Positions 10,001-21,808 of a stretch of 64,000 nucleotides of DNA are shown one piece after another; the first letter of the stretch is position 1, and each line of letters opens with the position of its first letter. The stretch is taken from the NCBI RefSeq assembly GCF_045679555.1, contig NC_092091.1:84077657-84141656 (forward strand), read 5' to 3'. A program made the position numbers and the translations under genes. This DNA is from Salvelinus alpinus. Its lineage: Eukaryota > Chordata > Actinopteri > Salmoniformes > Salmonidae. The notes beneath the pieces are model-generated. The model did not search any database and had not been told where the DNA came from. It saw nothing but the letters and a program-made list of their open reading frames with translations.

Positions 10001-13000
10001 TGATGAGTAACCCTACTACACTAACTGTTACATGTAGATGTGTGGTACCAGAGGTAGATACTGCTTGGTGATGAGAAACCCTACTACACGAACTGTTACA
10101 TGTAGATGTGTGGTACCAGAGGTAGATACTGCTTGGTGATGAGTAACCCTACTACACTAACTGTTACATGTAGATGTTTGGTACCAGAGGTAGATACTGC
10201 TTGGTGATGAGTAACCCTACTACACTAACTGTTACATGTAGATGTTGGGTACCAGAGGTAGATACTGCTTGGTGATGAGACACCCTACTACACTAACTGT
10301 TACATGTAGATGTTTGGTACCAGAGGTAGATACTGCTTGGTGATGAGTAACCCTACTACACTAACTGTTACATGTAGATGTTTGGTACCAGAGGTAGATA
10401 CTGCTTGGTGATGAGTAACCCTACTACACTAACTGTTACATGTAGATGTTGGGTACCAGAGGTAGATACTGCTTGGTGATGAGAAACCCTACTACACTAA
10501 CTGTTACATGTAGATGTTGGGTACCAGAGGTAGATACTGCTTGGTGATGAGTAACCCTACTACACTAACTGTTACATGTAGATGTTGGGTACCAGAGGTA
10601 GATACTGCTTGGTGATGAGACACCCTACTACACTAACTGTTACATGTAGATGTTTGGTACCAGAGGTAGATACTGCTTGGTGATGAGTAACCCTACTACA
10701 CTAACTGTTACATGTAGATGTTTGGTACCAGAGGTAGATACTGCTTGGTGATGAGAAACCCTACTACACTAACTGTTACATGTAGATGTTGGGTACCAGA
10801 GGTAGATACTGCTTGGTGATGAGTAACCCTACTACACTAACTGTTACATGTAGATGTTTGGTACCAGAGGTAGATACTGCTTGGTGATGAGTAACCCTAC
10901 TACACTAACTGTTACATGTAGATGTTGGGTACCAGAGGTAGATACTGCTTGGTGATGAGAAACTCTACTACACTAACTGTTACATGTAGATGTTGGTACC
11001 AGAGGTAGATACTGCTTGGTGATGAGATACCCTACTACACTAACTGTTACATGTAGATGTTTGGTACCAGAGGTAGATACTGCTTGGTGATGAGTAACCC
11101 TACTACACTAACTGTTACATGTAGATGTATGGTACCAGAGGTAGATACTGCTTGGTGATGAGTAACCCTACTACACTAACTGTTACATGTAGATGTATGG
11201 TACCAGAGGTAGATACTGCTTGGTGATGAGTAACCCTACTACACTAACTGTTACATGTAGATGTTGGGTACCAGAGGTAGATACTGCTTGGTGATGAGAA
11301 ACCCTACTACACTAACTGTTACATGTAGATGTTGGGTACCAGAGGTAGATACTGCTTGGTGATGAGTAACCCTACTACACTAACTGTTACATGTAGATGT
11401 TGGGTACCAGAGGTAGATACTGCTTGGTGATGAGACACCCTACTACACTAACTGTTACATGTAGATGTTTGGTACCAGAGGTAGATACTGCTTGGTGATG
11501 AGTAACCCTACTACACTAACTGTTACATGTAGATGTTTGGTACCAGAGGTAGATACTGCTTGGTGATGAGAAACCCTACTACACTAACTGTTACATGTAG
11601 ATGTTGGGTACCAGAGGTAGATACTGCTTGGTGATGAGTAACCCTACTACACTAACTGTTACATGTAGATGTTTGGTACCAGAGGTAGATACTGCTTGGT
11701 GATGAGTAACCCTACTACACTAACTGTTACATGTAGATGTTGGGTACCAGAGGTAGATACTGCTTGGTGATGAGAAACCCTACTACACTAACTGTTACAT
11801 GTAGATGTTGGTACCAGAGGTAGATACTGCTTGGTGATGAGTAACCCTACTACACTAACTGTTACATGTAGATGTTGGGTACCAGAGGTAGATACTGCTT
11901 GGTGATGAGTAACCCTACTACACTAACTGTTACATGTAGATGTTGGGTACCAGAGGTAGATACTGCTTGGTGATGAGTAACCCTACTACACTGTTACATG
12001 TAGACGTTTGGTACCAGAGGTAGATACTGCTTGGTGATGAGTAACCCTACTACACTAACTGTTACATGTAGATGTATGGTACCAGAGGTAGATACTGCTT
12101 GGTGATGAGTAACCCTACTACACTAACTGTTACATGTAGATGTTTGGTACCAGAGGTAGATACTGCTTGGTGATGAGATACCCTACTACACTAACTGTTA
12201 CATGTAGATGTTTGGTACCAGAGGTAGATACTGCTTGGTGATGAGATACCCTACTACACTGTTACATGTAGATGTTGGGTACCAGAGGTAGATACTGCTT
12301 GGTGATGAGAAACCCTACTACACTAACTGTTACATGTAGATGTTTGGTACCAGAGGTAGATACTGCTTGGTGATGAGTAACCCTACTACACTAACTGTTA
12401 CATGTAGATGTGTGGTACCAGAGGTAGATACTGCTTGGTGATGAGAAACCCTACTACACTAACTGTTACATGTAGATGTTGGGTACCAGAGGTAGATACT
12501 GCTTGGTGATGAGTAACCCTACTACACTAACTGTTACATGTAGATGTTGGGTACCAGAGGTAGATACTGCTTGGTGATGAGTAACCCTACTACACTAACT
12601 GTTACATGTAGATGTTTGGTACCAGAGGTAGATACTGCTTGGTGATGAGTAACCCTACTACACTAACTGTTACATGTAGATGTTTGGTACCAGAGGTAGA
12701 TACTGCTTGGTGATGAGTAACCCTACTACACTAACTGTTACATGTAGATGTGTGGTACCAGAGGTAGATACTGCTTGGTGATGAGTAACCCTACTACACT
12801 GTTACATGTAGATGTATGGTACCAGAGGTAGATACTGCTTGGTGATGAGAAACCCTACTACACTGTTACATGTAGATGTCTGGTACCAGAGGTAGATACT
12901 GCTTGGTGATGAGAAACCCTACTACACTAACTGTTACATGTAGATGTGTGGTACCAGAGGTAGATACTGCTTGGTGATGAGTAACCCTACTACACTGTTA

Positions 13001-14275
13001 CATGTAGATGTGTGGTACCAGAGGTAGATACTGCTTGGTGATGAGTAACCCTACTACACTAACTGTTACATGTAGATGTTTGGTACCAGAGGTAGATACT
13101 GCTTGGTGATGAGTAACCCTACTACACTGTTACATGTAGATGTATGGTACCAGAGGTAGATACTGCTTGGTGATGAGTAACCCTACTACACTAACTGTTA
13201 CATGTAGATGTTTGGTACCAGAGGTAGATACTGCTTGGTGATGAGTAACCCTACTACACTAACTGTTACATGTAGATGTATGGTACCAGAGGTAGATACT
13301 GCTTGGTGATGAGTAACCCTACTACACTAACTGTTACATGTAGATGTTTGGTACCAGAGGTAGATACTGCTTGGTGATGAGAAACCCTACTACACTAACT
13401 GTTACATGTAGATGTTTGGTACCAGAGGTAGATACTGCTTGGTGATGAGTAACCCTACTACACTGTTACATGTAGATGTGTGGTACCAGAGGTAGATACT
13501 GCTTGGTGATGAGAAACCCTACTACACTAACTGTTACATGTAGATGTTGGTACCAGAGGTAGATACTGCTTGGTGATGAGTAACCCTACTACACTAACTG
13601 TTACATGTAGATGTTTGGTACCAGAGGTAGATACTGCTTGGTGATGAGAAACCCTACTACACTAACTGTTACATGTAGACGTTTGGTACCAGAGGTAGAT
13701 ACTGCTTGGTGATGAGAAACCCTACTACACTAACTGTTACATGTAGACGTTTGGTACCAGAGGTAGATACTGCTTGGTGATGAGTAACCCTACTACACTA
13801 ACTGTTACATGTAGATGTTTGGTACCAGAGGTAGATACTGCTTGGTGATGAGAAACCCTACTACACTGTTACATGTAGATGTTTGGTACCAGAGGTAGAT
13901 ACTGCTTGGTGATGAGAAACCCTACTACACTAACTGTTACATGTAGATGTTGGTACCAGAGGTAGATACTGCTTGGTGATGAGTAACCCTACTACACTAA
14001 CTGTTACATGTAGATGTTAGGTACCAGAGGTAGATACTGCTTGGTGATGAGAAACCCTACTACACTAACTGTTACATGTAGATGTTGGTACCAGAGGTAG
14101 ATACTGCTTGGTGATGAGAAACCCTACTACACTAACTGTTACATGTAGATGTTGGTACCAGAGGTAGATACTGCTTGGTGATGAGTAACCCTACTACACT
14201 AACTGTTACATGTAGATGTTTGGTACCAGAGGTAGATACTGCTTGGTGATGAGAAACCCTACTACACTACTTCTA
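7035..14275 (+). repeat. 68-bp minisatellite built from LIM exon 3, about 106 copies
   Basis: The unit runs from GATGAG(A/T)AACCCTACT to ATACTGCTTGGT. Starts at 7035, 7103 and 7171 give a period of 68, with 67-bp (one T/G lost) and 64-bp (AACT lost) variants. The first unit is the real exon 3 with its acceptor; later units keep the exon sequence but not the CAG acceptor. Most carry GATGAGTAA, a minority GATGAGAAA as in the exon. The array fills what should be exon 3 and intron 3 of the LIM gene. Confidence 0.97.
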
Positions 14276-14432
14276 CTACTACTACACTACCTCTACACTA
14301 CTTTGGCCAGAGACTTGGTCAAAAGTAGTACACTAAATTGGGAATAGTGTGTGTCTTAGGATGGTATGTACAGCAAATATCTCATACATCTATATCTCTC
14401 TTTCTCTCTCTCTTCTCTCCTCTCTCTCTCAG

Positions 14433-14485
14433 CTGGTAACAGGAGACTGATGTCAAACTGTCACAGCTCAGCCTCCTCTTCCTAG
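14433..14485 (+). CDS. Candidate last exon of the LIM gene
   Basis: A strong acceptor (about 35 pyrimidines, then CAG) precedes 53 bases that stay open in the phase set by a donor at AGAG|GTAGAT in exon 3. The frame reads AGNRRLMSNCHSSASSS and ends at TAG. In CRIP genes I expect a short last exon just after the M-F-G-P-x-G motif, which fits. The exon can only be translated if the TAG in exon 3 is bypassed or absent in other alleles; otherwise it is 3' UTR. No homologue was compared. Confidence 0.4.
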
Positions 14486-14603
14486 GAACCAGTCTAACTA
14501 ACCAAAAACCAACCAAAATACAACCTAATGAGAACTAACAGGCTATCAACAAGCTTCTACAGTCGTCTGGTTGAAGTGTGTTAAATACAGAGTCCCTTTA
14601 GGC

Positions 14604-16012
14604 ACCAACACACATCCTACACTACACATGTACTGGAGTACACAGACACACATCCTACACTACACATGTACTGGAGTACACAGACACACATCCTACACTA
14701 CACATGTACTGGAGTACACAGACACACATCCTACACTACACATGTACTGGAGTACACAGACACACATCCTACACTACACATGTACTGGAGTACACAGACA
14801 CACATCCTACACTACACATGTACTGGAGTACACAGACACACATCCTACACTACACATGTACTGGAGTACACAGACACACATCCTACACTACACATGTACT
14901 GGAGTACACAGACACACATCCTACACTACACATGTACTGGAGTACACAGACACACATCCTACACTACACATGTACTGGAGTACACAGACACACATCCTAC
15001 ACTACACATGTACTGGAGTACACAGACACACATCCTACACTACACATGTACTGGAGTACACAGACACACATCCTACACTACACATGTACTGGAGTACACA
15101 GACACACATCCTACACTACACATGTACTGGAGTACACAGACACACATCCTACACTACACATGTACTGGAGTACACAGCCTCACATCCTACACTACACATG
15201 TACTGGAGTACACAGCCACACATCCTACACTACACATGTACTGGAGTACACAGCCACACATCCTACACTACACATGTACTGGAGTACACAGACACACATC
15301 CTACACTACACATGTACTGGAGTACACAGCCACACATCCTACACTACACATGTACTGGAGTACACAGCCACACATCCTACACTACACATGTACTGGAGTA
15401 CACAGCCACACATCCTACACTACACATGTACTGGAGTACACAGCCTCACATCCTACACTACACATGTACTGGAGTACACAGACACACATCCTACACATCC
15501 TCACATCCTACACTACACATGTACTGGAGTACACAGACACACATCCTACACGACACATGTACTGGAGTACACAGACACACATCCTACACGACACATGTAC
15601 TGGAGTACACAGACACACCCTACACTACACATGTACTGGAGTACACAGACACACATCCTACACTACACATGTACTGGAGTACACAGACACACATCCTACA
15701 CATCCTCACATCCTACACTACACATGTACTGGAGTACACAGACACACATCCTACACTACACATGTACTGGAGTACACAGACACACATCCTACACGACACA
15801 TGTACTGGAGTACACAGACACACATCCTCCACTACACATGTACTGGAGTACACAGACACAGATCCTACACTACACATGTACTGGAGTACACAGACACACA
15901 TCCTACACTACACATGTACTGGAGTACACAGACACACATCCTACACTACACATGTACTGGAGTACACAGACTCACATCCTACACTACACATGTACTGGAG
16001 TACACAGACACT
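14604..16012 (+). repeat. 38-bp minisatellite, about 37 copies
   Basis: Unit CACATCCTACACTACACATG followed by TACTGGAGTACACAGACA; ATG positions 14628 and 14666 give the period. It contains the perfect inverted repeat TGTACT-GG-AGTACA. Since 38 is not a multiple of three and no frame of the unit has a stop, all three plus frames stay open for 450-512 codons. None is taken as a gene. Confidence 0.97.
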
Positions 16013-16040
16013 ACCTAGTCAGATCATGTTTAAATACAAC

Positions 16041-16108
16041 CAGAGTTCTGAACACACACACACACACACAGACACACACAGATATATACACACACACACA
16101 GACACATA
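16041..16108. repeat. (CA)n-rich microsatellite
   Basis: CACACA runs with AGA and ATATAT interruptions. Confidence 0.85.
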
Positions 16109-16137
16109 GGGACTTTGCAATGAGGGTTTCAGCATGA

Positions 16138-16466
16138 CAGTTAGTTCAAGAGGGGAATCACACAGACTGATCTCAGTTAATTCATACTGTATGCTGTAGT
16201 CTGTCCAAGAGGGGAATCACACAGACTGATCTCAGTTAATTCATACTGTATGTTGTAGTCTGTCCAAGAGGGGAATCACACAGACTGATCTCAGTTAATT
16301 CATACTGTATGTTGTAGTCTGTCCAAGAGGGGAATCACACAGACTGATCTCAGTTAATTCATACTGTATGTTGTAGTCTGTCCAAGAGGGGAATCACACA
16401 GACTGATCTCAGTTAATTCATACTGTATGTTGTAGTCTGTCCAAGAGGGGAATCACACAGACTGAC
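16138..16466. repeat. 59-bp minisatellite, copy near SRCR gene A
   Basis: Unit contains CTGTCCAAGAGGGGAATCAC and GTTAATTCATACTGTATG; starts at 16201, 16260 and 16319 give a period of 59, about 5.5 copies. The same repeat occurs at 55702-55992 beside SRCR gene B, so it belongs to the duplicated segment. Confidence 0.95.
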
Positions 16467-16476
16467 AGCCTGTAAT

Positions 16477-16482
16477 TTTATT
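16477..16482 (-). terminator. Candidate polyadenylation signal, SRCR gene A
   Basis: TTTATT on the plus strand reads AATAAA on the coding strand. The equivalent in gene B is at 56005-56010. If used, the A transcript would have a ~1.55-kb 3' UTR including two minisatellites, against ~0.36 kb for B. Confidence 0.4.
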
Positions 16483-16519
16483 AAAAGCATTCAGTTGATT
16501 ACATGGCAGTTTAGAGAGA

Positions 16520-16660
16520 AACATCATGACAATAATCTACATCATAATCAATAATCAGTATCATAACATTTATAATCAATAACATCATTATCTCTATAGT
16601 ACTAACATCATAACAATAATCTACATCATAATCAAAATAACATTTAATCAACAACATCAT
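16520..16660. repeat. AT-rich imperfect repeat (ATCATAACAATAATCTA)
   Basis: Several imperfect copies of an ATCATAATCAATAACATCAT motif. A similar stretch lies at 56050-56200 beside gene B. Confidence 0.7.
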
Positions 16661-16753
16661 GAGCGGTAAACAACAACAAACCCCTTTTTTTTTCACATAC
16701 AAAGAATGAACAGATGGTTATAATAATACATGAACTAATAATGGAGACACTTC

Positions 16754-17268
16754 AAGATAAAGAATCTAAGAGACACTAAATAAGATAAATAATCTAAGAG
16801 ACACTAAATAAGATAAAGAATCTAAGAGACACTAAATAAGATAAAGAATCTAAGAGACACTAAATAAGATAAAGAATCTAAGAGACACTAAATAAGATAT
16901 AGAATCTAAGAGACACTAAATAAGATAAAGAATCTAAGAGACACTAAATAAGATAAAGAATCTAAGAGACACTAAATAAGATAAAGAATCTAAGAGACAC
17001 TAAATAAGATAAAGAATCTAAGAGACACTAAATAAGATAAAGAATCTAAGAGACACTAAATAAGATATAGAATCTAAGAGACACTAAATAAGATAAAGAA
17101 TCTAAGAGACACTAAATAAGATATAGAATCTAAGAGACACTAAATAAGATAAAGAATCTAAGAGACACTAAATAAGATAAAGAATCTAAGAGACACTAAA
17201 TAAGATAAAGAATCTAAGAGACACTAAATAAGATAAAGAATCTAAGAGACACTAAATAAGATAAAGAC
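16754..17268. repeat. 28-bp minisatellite, about 18 copies
   Basis: Unit AGATAAAGAATCTAAGAGAC plus ACTAAATA, period 28 (16771, 16799). The array is very uniform and absent from the matching place beside gene B. Confidence 0.95.
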
Positions 17269-17341
17269 ATGATGACAAAAAGCAATACATTCTGGAACAC
17301 AAAACAGACGTAATTGAACTACTCTCTTGAAATAATTAAAA

Positions 17342-17816
17342 ACCCCATGTTACCCAAAACCCAATGTTACCCATGTAACCCAAACCCCCATGTTACCCAG
17401 AACCCCATGTTACCCAAAACCCCCATGTTACCCAAACCCCATGTTACCCAGAACCCCATGTTACCCATGTAACCCAAACCCCCATGTTACCCAGAACCCC
17501 ATGTTACCCAGAACCCCATGTTACCCAGAACCCCATGTTACCCAGAACCCCATGTTATCCATGTTACCCAGAACCCCCATGTTACCCAAACCCCATGTTA
17601 TCCATGTTACCCAGAACCCCCATGTTACCAAAACCCATGTTACCCAGAACCCCATGTTAACCAGAACCCCATGTTAACCAGAACCCCATGTTACCCAAAC
17701 CCCATGTTACCCAAACCCCATGTTACCCAGAACCCCATGTTACCAAAACCCCATGTTAACCAGAACCCCATGTTACCCAAACCCCATGTTACCCAAAACC
17801 CCATGTTACCCTGGTG
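17342..17816. repeat. ~16-bp minisatellite CCCCATGTTACCCAGAA
   Basis: About 28 copies of a 15-17 bp unit. The minus strand has regularly spaced runs of three or four G. Short proline-rich open frames across it are artefacts. Absent beside gene B. Confidence 0.95.
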
Positions 17817-18032
17817 GTAAAAACCAAACTAAAAGGAATAATGGTGGTTGCAGTCACTCCTTTTAGATTTCTTCCAAGGTTCTAGAAAGATAAACTAATT
17901 CTGAACTTGTTATTAAAATTAGAACCTCTTCAGGTTTGTCACCACATTTTAAACACCAGTCCACTGCTGACCATCGATTTAAAACACAAAACTGACCTAA
18001 GATCAGCATGTAGGGTCAGCTTCATTCTACTC

Positions 18033-21000
18033 CTACTCCGTCCCCTGGGCTGCTCTCTCCTCTCCCGGTCCAGCTTCAGCTCTGGAGCTCAGAGAGACCA
18101 TCTCCATGGCATTGACATCAAGATCCATGCTGCTCACCCTGTTCACTCTCTTCTGCCTCCTGGTGGGCTAGGGAGACACAGCACCAACAGTCAGACATTT
18201 AATCGCTAGTATCTCCATTCTCTCTCCCTCCCTCTCCCCCTCACCCTCTAGTTTAAATGACTTGTAACGTCTGAGTAAATGTCTTTACCTTGTAGTACAG
18301 GTAGGAGGTGGTGATGGCTGTCAGTAGGAGCAGCAGCACTACAACGTGTCTGATGATGAAGGCTGGCAGAGGAGAGGCTGCAAACAGAAACACCTTTGAT
18401 GAGGGGACTGATCATCATCACATAGATCTGCGGGAAATCTGTCAATGACAAAGTTATAAGTCTGGTTCATGTTCAGTTACCTGTGATGGTGAGGGAGAGG
18501 AGCTCACTCTCAGAGGAGAAGTTATGAGAGAAAACACAATTGTCATAAACACAGCTGTAGTTCCCTTGGTGGGAGTCATCTGCAGCAGGGAAGAGGAAGG
18601 CAGCAGAGTGATTGACAGCTGGCTGGGTCTGGGTTCTGTTGGAGCCGGTGGACGTGAGGAGGAAGGAGCCTCCTGGGTACTGTGGCTGAGTGGAGCAGGT
18701 GATGGTGAAGCTGTAGCCCCTGAACATCTCGGGCCCCTGGTGGCCCCTGGAGACCCCTCCCATTGAGTCAGTCAAGGAGATATCAGGCTGGACCAGGAGA
18801 TCTGTAACAATAAAAGAGAAGAAGAAAAACCTCTTCAACTAGTTTCCTATAGATATGACAATAACATCAGCATGTAACAGTGCCAGCCACCCTCCCTCAC
18901 AGGGCAACATGAGTAGTGGGCCTACAGTCACTGAGACAACATATGTTGATATCAGGCTTAAGCAGGACATCTGGAACAAGAGGAGAGAAAAAGAAAACGC
19001 TCCTCAACTACTTTCCTCATTTAGATATGACAATAACATGACATGTGACAGTGGTAGTGAGTAGAGACGTTCACTGAGATAACACTCAAATACAAAAGCA
19101 TTCTGGGATATTTAAGTTGTATTTGATTCCCACTTGACTGAGTGATCTATTTTGCAAAGCAGACTGACAAGCTAAACAGTCATCATGAGAGGTGCAGAGG
19201 AAGTTGTATGAATGAAGGAAATCAGTGGAATATAAATATAATATGTTGATATTTCCTGAGCAGATCACTGAGTCCAGGAAGGAGATATAATACATGGACA
19301 AAAGTATGTGGAACTCAGCAGTGAGTTTTACAACAGAGGATTATTTTTACGCTCTACGTGGTTCAACACTCAGCGGTCCGTTCTGTCAGCTTGTGTTGTC
19401 TACCACTTCACGGCTGAGCCGTTGTTGCTCCTAGACGTGCCACGTTGAAAGTCACTGAGATCTTCAGTAAGTCCAATCTACCTTAAGTGTTTGTCTATGG
19501 AGATTGCATGACTGTGTGCTCAATTGTATAAACCTGTCAGCAACAGGTGTGGCTGAAATAGCCGATTCCACTGATGTCCACATACTTTTGGCCACATAGT
19601 GTATCTTGTTATTACCTGAGCAGATCACTGTGAGTCCAGGAAGGAGATCATAGCTTCTGTAACAGTCCCTCAGTGAAGACTCAAACCAATAACAGTAAAC
19701 TCCAAACCCTCTAGTGGTGTTTCCAGGTATTACTGAAACAGTGGAGCCACAACCCAGCTGTCTACACACTACTGCAGCTACATCCTTCTGGTCCCAGTCA
19801 TCAGTTCCCACAATCCTCCACTCTCCCTGGTCGTACCGCTCCAGTCCACCAGCACAGCGACTGCCTCCTCCCACCAGCCTCACATCCTCAGGTTCTGAGA
19901 AAAGAAAAGAGAGAGACAGTAATCTTACTATTTTCTCACTAAAACACACCTATATTGTCTCTCATATTCTTCACTCCAGGTGAAAAACAATGTTGATTGA
20001 GTGACATACTGTTTCTTACCTGAGCAGGTGAGTCCAACAGCATTACCAGGTAGGCAGGTGTTGTGTTTTCTGTCTGAGGTGTCACAGTCCAGGAGAAAGG
20101 ACTCATTGCCTTTACACTGGAACTCTTTATCCCAGGTCTGACCCTCACCTCCTCCATAGAGCCCCCCCTGTAGAGCTGCAGGAGCCCCACAGCCAACATC
20201 CCTACAGACTACCTCTGCATCCTGCCGGTCAAAGTCAGCTTCACACACTGAGGCCCAGGACTGACTGGACTTCACCTCCACTCTCCCAGAGCAGAGACCA
20301 GCTCCATCCACAAGCCGCACAGACTCTGGAGAAAAAGAGTTGGTTGAACATTCAATCAGTTTTGTTGATGACACTGTCAAGGACTAAACACAAATATGTT
20401 GGATAAAAGATTGTAGTTTGCTATGTTTGATACTGTAAGAGGTAGAAATGGGTTCTTAGTCACTCAGGATCGGGTTGGGAATAATGCAGGCAGGAGACAG
20501 GAATAAGTTCACTTCACTTTATAGAAAATAAACAGCTGGACATCCATCAGGCAGCTTCACTTCAGTACCATCTGAACTACAATGATCTGCCCATGAACAT
20601 CTCCCATAAACCAATATGACAAACACAAATATAATGTTTAAATACATCTGACATCTCTCCCTCTATTTAAATTAAATAAAATCACATAAAACATGATACA
20701 TGGTAATATTATATAATGTACAAATAAATCTCTCAATATGACCAGTCTCTTACCTGAACAGATCACATGATGATAATATCCACCATTACAGACACCACGT
20801 CCTCCTTCTCTGATGTCACACTGTCTAATAAAAGACTCATTTCCATCACATCCCAATAGTGCGACTCTTCTTCTTCCATCTTCAACCAGAGGTCCTCTAG
20901 ATGCAGCTACAGGATTCCCACAGTCCAGCTGTCTACACACAACCTTAATCTCTATCATCATGCTCCACAACCTAGAACATAGACCTGACCACTCTCCTCT

Positions 21001-21326
21001 GTAGAAGACTTCCACTGTCCCAGAACAGGAAGTGGTCCCATTCACTAGTCTGACTGAGTATTCAGCTGTAAACAGCAGAGAGGAAAACACAGTGGTGAGG
21101 ACAGATGATGACAGTGATTCTGTTATTCTAACAGCAGTAATGCTTTGTGGTTGACAAGTATTAGTAGTTGCATAAAACACTACTTGTTATTCGGTTTTAG
21201 AATGGTTTGTATGGACACATGAATTTCTCCATGTGGGATAATAAAGTTGACTAATATTGAACTGCTATAATCACTGTAGATTTATACTCTACCTACCTGG
21301 TGGACTGATGCTTTGAGCCTGGAGAT
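18033..21326 (-). CDS. SRCR(x3)-Ig-transmembrane receptor, copy A (5' exon missing)
   Basis: Minus-strand gene with exons 21297-21326, 20754-21065, 20020-20325, 19616-19894, 18481-18801, 18289-18377 and 18033-18167, all with GT-AG borders and matching phase 1 (last junction phase 0). The ~490 residues comprise a 10-residue linker (DLQAQSISPP), SRCR1 (104 residues, 8 Cys), SRCR2 (102, 8 Cys), SRCR3 (93, only 6 Cys) and an Ig-like domain with TITC...NYSCVYD. A transmembrane helix (VVVLLLLLTAITT) and a 44-residue tail ending AAQGTE follow. SRCR domains bind proteins or microbial ligands at the cell surface in CD5/CD6/CD163-type receptors; SRCR plus Ig is less usual. No signal-peptide exon is visible just upstream, where the gene meets repeats, a Tc1 fragment and a polypyrimidine tract. 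Exact orthologue unknown. Confidence 0.85.
19296..19604 (-). mobile_element. Internally deleted Tc1-like copy in SRCR gene A intron
   Basis: The left end has ACAAAAGTATGTGGAAC and the right end CCACATACTTTTGGCCACAT, imperfect inverted ends of the AAAAGTATGTGGACA Tc1 family. Only ~120 bases of transposase sequence remain (around 19345-19460). A related, differently deleted remnant is at the same intron position in gene B (57585-57825), so the insertion predates the gene duplication. Confidence 0.75.
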
Positions 21327-21335
21327 CTGAGGAGA

Positions 21336-21500
21336 AAGAGAGAGACAGAGACAGAGGAGAAAGGGAGGAGTCAGAGGAAGAGAGAGACAGAGGAGAAAGG
21401 GAGGAGTCAGAGGAAGAGAGAGACAGAGGAGAAAGGGAGGAGTCAGAGGAAGAGAGAGACAGAGGAGAAAGGGAGGAGTCAGAGGAAGAGAGAGACAGAG
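21336..21500. repeat. ~36-bp purine-rich tandem repeat, upstream of SRCR A
   Basis: GAGGAAGAGAGAGACAGAGG with AGAAAGGGAGGAGTCA, about 4.5 copies. The same repeat lies at 59482-59792 upstream of gene B. Confidence 0.9.
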
Positions 21501-21587
21501 ATTAAATGAACATCAACATGACCTTTCATGACGTGATGGGAAGACAGGCTTATCATTGGTATGGTGCAACAACACCCATGTGTACAA

Positions 21588-21808
21588 ACACTATATATAC
21601 AAAAGTATGTGGACACCCTTCAAATGAGTGGATTCTATTTCAGGCACACCCCTTCCTGACAGATATATAAAATCAAGCACTCAGCGATGCAATCTCCATA
21701 GACAAACATTAGCAGTAGAATGGCCTTAATGAAGCGCTCAGTGACTTTCAACATGGCAACATCATAGGATACCTCCTTTCCAAGTCAGACGATCAAATTT
21801 CATAATCC
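21588..21808 (-). mobile_element. Tc1-like element end fragment
   Basis: Starts at ACTATATATACAAAAGTATGTGG and carries the terminal part of the AAAAGTATGTGGACA Tc1 family up to GTCAGACGATCAAATTTC. It then stops abruptly at the polypyrimidine tract. Confidence 0.75.

Noticed and set aside
7035-14275. CRISPR-like array
   Set aside because: Units abut directly with no unique spacers, and the genome is a vertebrate.
14571-16137. Open frames of 450-512 codons
   Set aside because: Three overlapping frames of the same stop-free 38-bp unit; no domain and no codon constraint.
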